Source: Epiperipatus broadwayi (taxonomy: Eukaryota > Onychophora > Udeonychophora > Euonychophora > Peripatidae). From it: a DNA stretch of 64,000 nucleotides. The notes beneath the pieces were generated by a model. The model saw nothing but the letters and a program-made list of their open reading frames with translations. It was not told the DNA's origin and ran no database searches. Each line of letters opens with the position of its first letter. Within the stretch, counting starts at the first letter, position 1. Location of the stretch: NCBI GenBank assembly GCA_028023455.1, contig JAQFVV010012511.1, positions 3,164,165 to 3,228,164 on the forward strand, in the 5' to 3' direction. Shown piece by piece: positions 60,630 through 64,000 of the stretch. Made by a program: the position numbers and the translations under genes.

Positions 60630-60968
60630 ATGAAACCTGTATACAAAAAGAAGAGAACTTTAAGATCTTTGATTAATCATAAAGAATTTAATATGCTTGA
60701 AGCTATGAATTCAGTGTATTTAATTAAATGTTTGAATTGTAAAAACAATGTATTCTATATTGGAACAAGCAAGAATAAATTAAAGACCAGACTATATCAG
60801 CATATGATTGATAAGAAATCTGCTATCTTTTGTCATAAATTGGAAACAGGACATAAAGACTATGAAATTCGACCTTTGGAATGTATTGGTAATTACTTTG
60901 AAAGATTTAACAAAGAGAGTATTTATATAGAACATTTAAATCCTAGTTTAAATAAAATGTTAAAGTAG
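60630..60968 (+). CDS. GIY-YIG endonuclease domain of Penelope-like element (fragment)
   Basis: 112 residues, open, ATG start not necessarily the original one. NSVYLIKCLNCKNNVFYIGT holds the two signature strands (VYLI for GIY, FYIG for YIG) with a CxxC between them, as typical for the Penelope endonuclease. KNKLKTRLYQHM supplies the Arg/His of the active site, then ETGH and ERFNKESIYIEHLNPSLNK, with the Glu that binds the metal and the L.P.LN ending. In the family this nuclease nicks DNA for target-primed insertion. Length fits the isolated domain; the reverse transcriptase that should precede it is missing. Intact frame suggests recent loss of function or preserved use; I cannot tell which. 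Confidence 0.82.
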   Translation: MKPVYKKKRTLRSLINHKEFNMLEAMNSVYLIKCLNCKNNVFYIGTSKNKLKTRLYQHMIDKKSAIFCHKLETGHKDYEIRPLECIGNYFERFNKESIYIEHLNPSLNKMLK

Positions 60969-61031
60969 TTTATATATTTATACAAAAGAATTGACTGTTT
61001 TTATGTGAATATTTTTTCTTTTTGGTATTAA

Positions 61032-61322
61032 AAATTTTTCTCACTTTGTAAGGAGATGTTATGTTATACAATTTTTCCATTTTTTTGATTTATAGGTATT
61101 TTATTTTATTTTCTTATTTTTTTTTTTTCTTATTTTTTATTTTTATTATCTTTAATGTTGTTTTTTTCTCTGTTTATAGAACCTTGATAAAGTCCATATT
61201 ATTATTGAAAAATGGACAAGACGTTGGATATTTATATTTTATTTATGTAGTTTATATAATGTATATCAATAAATTTTTTGAAAAGAAAGTCTCTCCGATA
61301 TATTTGTGTGAAGTTTTTTTGA
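61032..61322 (+). repeat. Right inverted arm of Penelope-like element
   Basis: Mirror of the left arm, from TCTCACTTTGTAAGGAGATG to CTCCGATATATTTGTGTGAA. It differs from the left arm mainly in T/A-run lengths and in the 3' part of the hammerhead-like motif (GGACAAGACG against GGAGGAAACG). Confidence 0.85.
61180..61229 (+). ncRNA. Decayed hammerhead ribozyme-like motif, right arm
   Basis: Same layout as the left arm: CCTTGATAAAGTCCAT, loop, ATGGACAAGACGTTGGA. Here the closing GGAC side of stem II is kept but the GAAAC core strand is changed to AAGAC. The two arms decayed differently, as expected of a once-functional shared motif. Confidence 0.45.
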
Positions 61323-62823
61323 CATTTAAATCACTAATGCAAGTCAAGATGGCTAACAAAATTTTAAATTTTAGAATAATTTCAAAATATTTAAATTAAA
61401 TTTTTAAAAAAAATTTAAAAATGTATATAAGTTAATAAATTTCAATAAAATATAATTAATAATAAATATTAAAGAAGGCATTAATTTAATCAGTGGATAT
61501 CAGATGGCAATGCAAAACATTTCTCTTTGGCTATTTGATCTATAATCATAATCGAGAAACTACCAACTTCAGCATTCACCACATAGCTGAATTATTATTT
61601 TGTTAATGAAGCTAATAATTTGAAAAAGGTAATTATTAAGGTCTTAAGATCAAGCAATAAGTTTACCAAGTCCATAAACTAGTTCAAAAATTATATAAAT
61701 ATAAAAAAACAAAAAGATGTAGTAATACGTAAATCAGGTCAATAAGATAAGCAATCAAAATTGGCAAACAATCCATATGTAAAATGAAAAAAATCTTTTC
61801 AAAATTTTTTTTTAACAATACTGCAACATTACATTTCCATTATGACTTCTGGTGAAGATTTTTAAGGATTTCAAAATGAAAAACAATCTATAAAAATGCA
61901 TTTTGAAAAATTAATTCATTTCTAGGTTTAGCTTTACATATAAAACAAAAGTCCAGATAAAACTGCATTGCAAAATGCTATATTTTAACATTATTACTGA
62001 TAAAAGTTGGGTGTTAAACTTTTCCAGAAATATCAAAACTTATTAAGTACAAAGAATATAAAACTTATAAAAAAATTTGCTGATATTGAAATTAACAGAT
62101 ATTATTCCTGATTGCTCCATTGAAAGGTATTTATAATATTTATGGACTAAACCATCAGAATTACAAAATAAATTTGTTGCAACAATATCTTTGGGAAAAA
62201 GCAAACTTCAACTTAAACTATTTATCTCTTAGTTACAGAAACATGCAGATGATCATCATTATTAAAAAATAAGGCAATTCCCCAATATAAAATAAAATTT
62301 ATTGCCGGGTTTTATTTCACAAATCTGGGGAAAAAATCTTTGGCACCTGTGAAGCAAAATAAATATCATGACAACAGAAACTAGTCATTCAAGATTGAAG
62401 CAATTGCTATGAGAAATGATTCTAAAACAAATTAAAGACTCAATTTATGCATGCAAAGTTCAAAACTGATTCAAATTAAGTCTATAAATTTTAGTATTAC
62501 CAAACAAGAATAATATAAAATATTCAGATACTAACAGCTCATAATAAAACACTTATTATATAAGTTTTTGGCCACACATATACAAAATTATGTCTGCAAA
62601 TATGTTGATATTTTTATTGAGATTTCATTAAATGAATAAGTAAATGTTGAGACAACGTTTCTTTGATAAGATTATTTTAATTTGTAAAGTTTTTGAATTT
62701 ATATCATTATCAGTTTGATTTAATGTTTAAAATTTTAATAAATTATTCAGTTGATTTGTATCATATACAATGTCTGCTGACTAATTTTCAGTAAAATTAA
62801 AAATATACTGAAAGATTTGTAAA

Positions 62824-64000
62824 CATCATCATCATTTTCAACCATTATTGATCCACTGCAGGATGAAGAACTCTCGAAATTTAATTTAGTTTCTCCAATC
62901 AATAGCATCTCTTCTAGCACATCATATAAACAAATTTCCTTATTTCATCCATCCAAATCACATGTAGTCTCTTTTTAGATTTTCTACAATCTCTTGGGAT
63001 TAAATTTAAAACCTTACTCTCTTGTCTATTATCATCTCTTCTAGCAATATATCCAACTCACTTCCATTTCAATTTCTTAATTTGTTTTCTCAATTCGTTT
63101 TCAAACTCTGAAGGTTACTCTTAAAATACATCTCTCTATACTTCATTGAATGGTCTGAAGTCTTGTTATTACTTCTCTATTAAGTGTCCAAGTCTCAGAT
63201 CCATAAATAAGAACAGGTATAACACATCGATTAAAACCTTCATTTTCAAGTACATAAACATATTTCTTTTAATATTAACCTCAACTGCTGCAAGCAATCC
63301 ATTATATCATTATCAGTTTTCAAATGCCTTAATATCATATTATTTTTTAAATTGAACAGATGTCCATCTCAATTAAGTGTGTCACTATTTTGCAAAAATG
63401 TTTGAATTTAACTCATTAGTTATAAATTTTGCCCCCCCCCCCTTATGATATAGTGATATTTCATACTGCTTGTAGTCTATGTGGGTGTAAATTTTTTTTT
63501 ATCTTTTTTAAATAACTGCTTCTTTATCTACTTTTTAAGACAAATATTATAAAACTTGTGCAACTGATGACTACAATAATAAAAAATAAATTAATTTTGT
63601 TATAATAGTTGAATGTAAGAAATCAATAAATTAAACCAAAACAATTTTATTTTCTATTTTTACAATTTTATAGCTGTATTTTTTAAATTTTTTGTATACA
63701 AATGTTTTAATATCTATTGTGAATAATGTTTATAAAAAAAATCAAATTTGAAACAATATTTATATACAACAAATATTCTTCGTAGAAATGATATTAGATG
63801 CTTCTTGTAGTTTGTACATTTGTAAACAGTGTTGCAGCTGTTGCAGTTTTAAGTTATTTTTGTCAAAAGTACTCCATTCAAGTTGAATTCTATTATTCAT
63901 TTTACTCATTGTATTTCCATCTGTATTAATAATCTGACTGAGGTATTTGTAGTTGTTTACTTCTTCTAATTCATGATTATCAATCTATATTTTCTTCTGG
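62824..64000 (-). mobile_element. RTE copy 4, old antisense fragment, continues past right edge
   Basis: Starts with the RTE 3' end (GATCCACTGCAGGATGAAG at 62850-62870, antisense) and matches copy 3 to about 63285. It resumes at about 63850 with the part encoding [11 protein letters not shown]-like sequence and runs to the window edge. The 63286-63850 segment between is unrelated AT-rich DNA, so something inserted here or the copy is rearranged. Highly diverged and non-coding. Confidence 0.8.

Larger units (their letters stand above)
60271..61322 (+). mobile_element. Penelope-like element remnant: GIY-YIG ORF between inverted arms
   Basis: A 112-codon GIY-YIG endonuclease ORF (60630-60968) sits between two nearly identical ~295-bp inverted arms: 60271-60572 and 61032-61322. 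Penelope-like retroelements are known to end in a GIY-YIG endonuclease and to carry terminal repeats in direct or inverted order, often with hammerhead ribozyme motifs. No reverse transcriptase is present, so the copy is truncated or rearranged. The first recognisable GTF2H2 exon is about 1.2 kb to the left. Confidence 0.82.
59103..64000. other. Region right of first seen GTF2H2 exon
   Basis: Probably an upstream intron of GTF2H2, since the N-terminal ~57 residues are not encoded in the window. Holds the Penelope-like remnant (60271-61322) and an antisense RTE fragment (62824-64000). 59110-60270 and 61330-62820 are AT-rich with nothing recognised. Confidence 0.6.

Noticed and set aside
61061-61399. 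112-codon plus-strand frame after the GIY-YIG ORF
   Set aside because: Phe/Ile/Tyr-rich translation of the T-rich inverted arm; no domain.
1-64000. CRISPR arrays, tRNA/rRNA genes, bacterial operons or phage genes
   Set aside because: No regularly spaced direct repeats, no cloverleaf and no gene clusters; the DNA is clearly animal and intronic.

Overview
This is animal nuclear DNA: very AT-rich, with GT-AG introns of up to 12.6 kb and many diverged non-LTR retrotransposons, non-autonomous DNA transposons, foldback repeats and microsatellites. There is no operon structure, no ribosome binding site pattern and no tRNA, rRNA or CRISPR array. The species cannot be named from the sequence. A large AT-rich invertebrate genome (arachnid- or mollusc-like) fits best, but that is inference.

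The one host gene I can support is on the minus strand and fills most of the window. It is GTF2H2, the p44/Ssl1 subunit of transcription and repair factor TFIIH. Nine exons (59016-59102, 55936-56041, 55742-55847, 48417-48507, 37704-37791, 36026-36133, 28548-28602, 22104-22210, 9308-9456) join in one frame into 897 nt, or 299 codons with no stop. They cover most of the von Willebrand A-like domain, the zinc-binding CPxC/CxxC block and the first cysteine pair of the C-terminal RING-like domain. The N-terminal ~55-60 residues and the last ~45 were not found. Their exons probably lie beyond 64000 and before 1.

Everything else is intronic or flanking, mostly mobile elements. (1) LINE-A, an APE-type LINE with an esterase-like segment upstream, is present at about 10265-16800 (minus), 53232-55410 (minus) and 36898-37545 (plus). 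(2) An RTE-type LINE is present near full length at about 44757-48078 (plus), nested inside LINE-A at 11888-14560 (plus), and as antisense 3' fragments at 42388-43430 and 62824-64000. (3) A Penelope-like remnant at 60271-61322 has a GIY-YIG endonuclease ORF between ~300-bp inverted arms, each with a decayed hammerhead-ribozyme-like motif. (4) Two hAT-type non-autonomous elements lie at 56580-56968 (perfect 8-bp target duplication) and 20972-21846. (5) Foldback or TIR elements lie at 7429-7803, 29541-29739, 34399-34680, 37831-38066, 38864-39057 (related copy 36680-36868), 55458-55592 and possibly 461-1594. (6) A degraded LTR-retrotransposon gag-like stretch lies at 31565-32620.

The strongest candidates for a second look are the Penelope-like element with its ribozyme-like arms, the dated nesting of RTE in LINE-A, and the esterase-like segment of LINE-A. 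I saw no clearly new cellular system.
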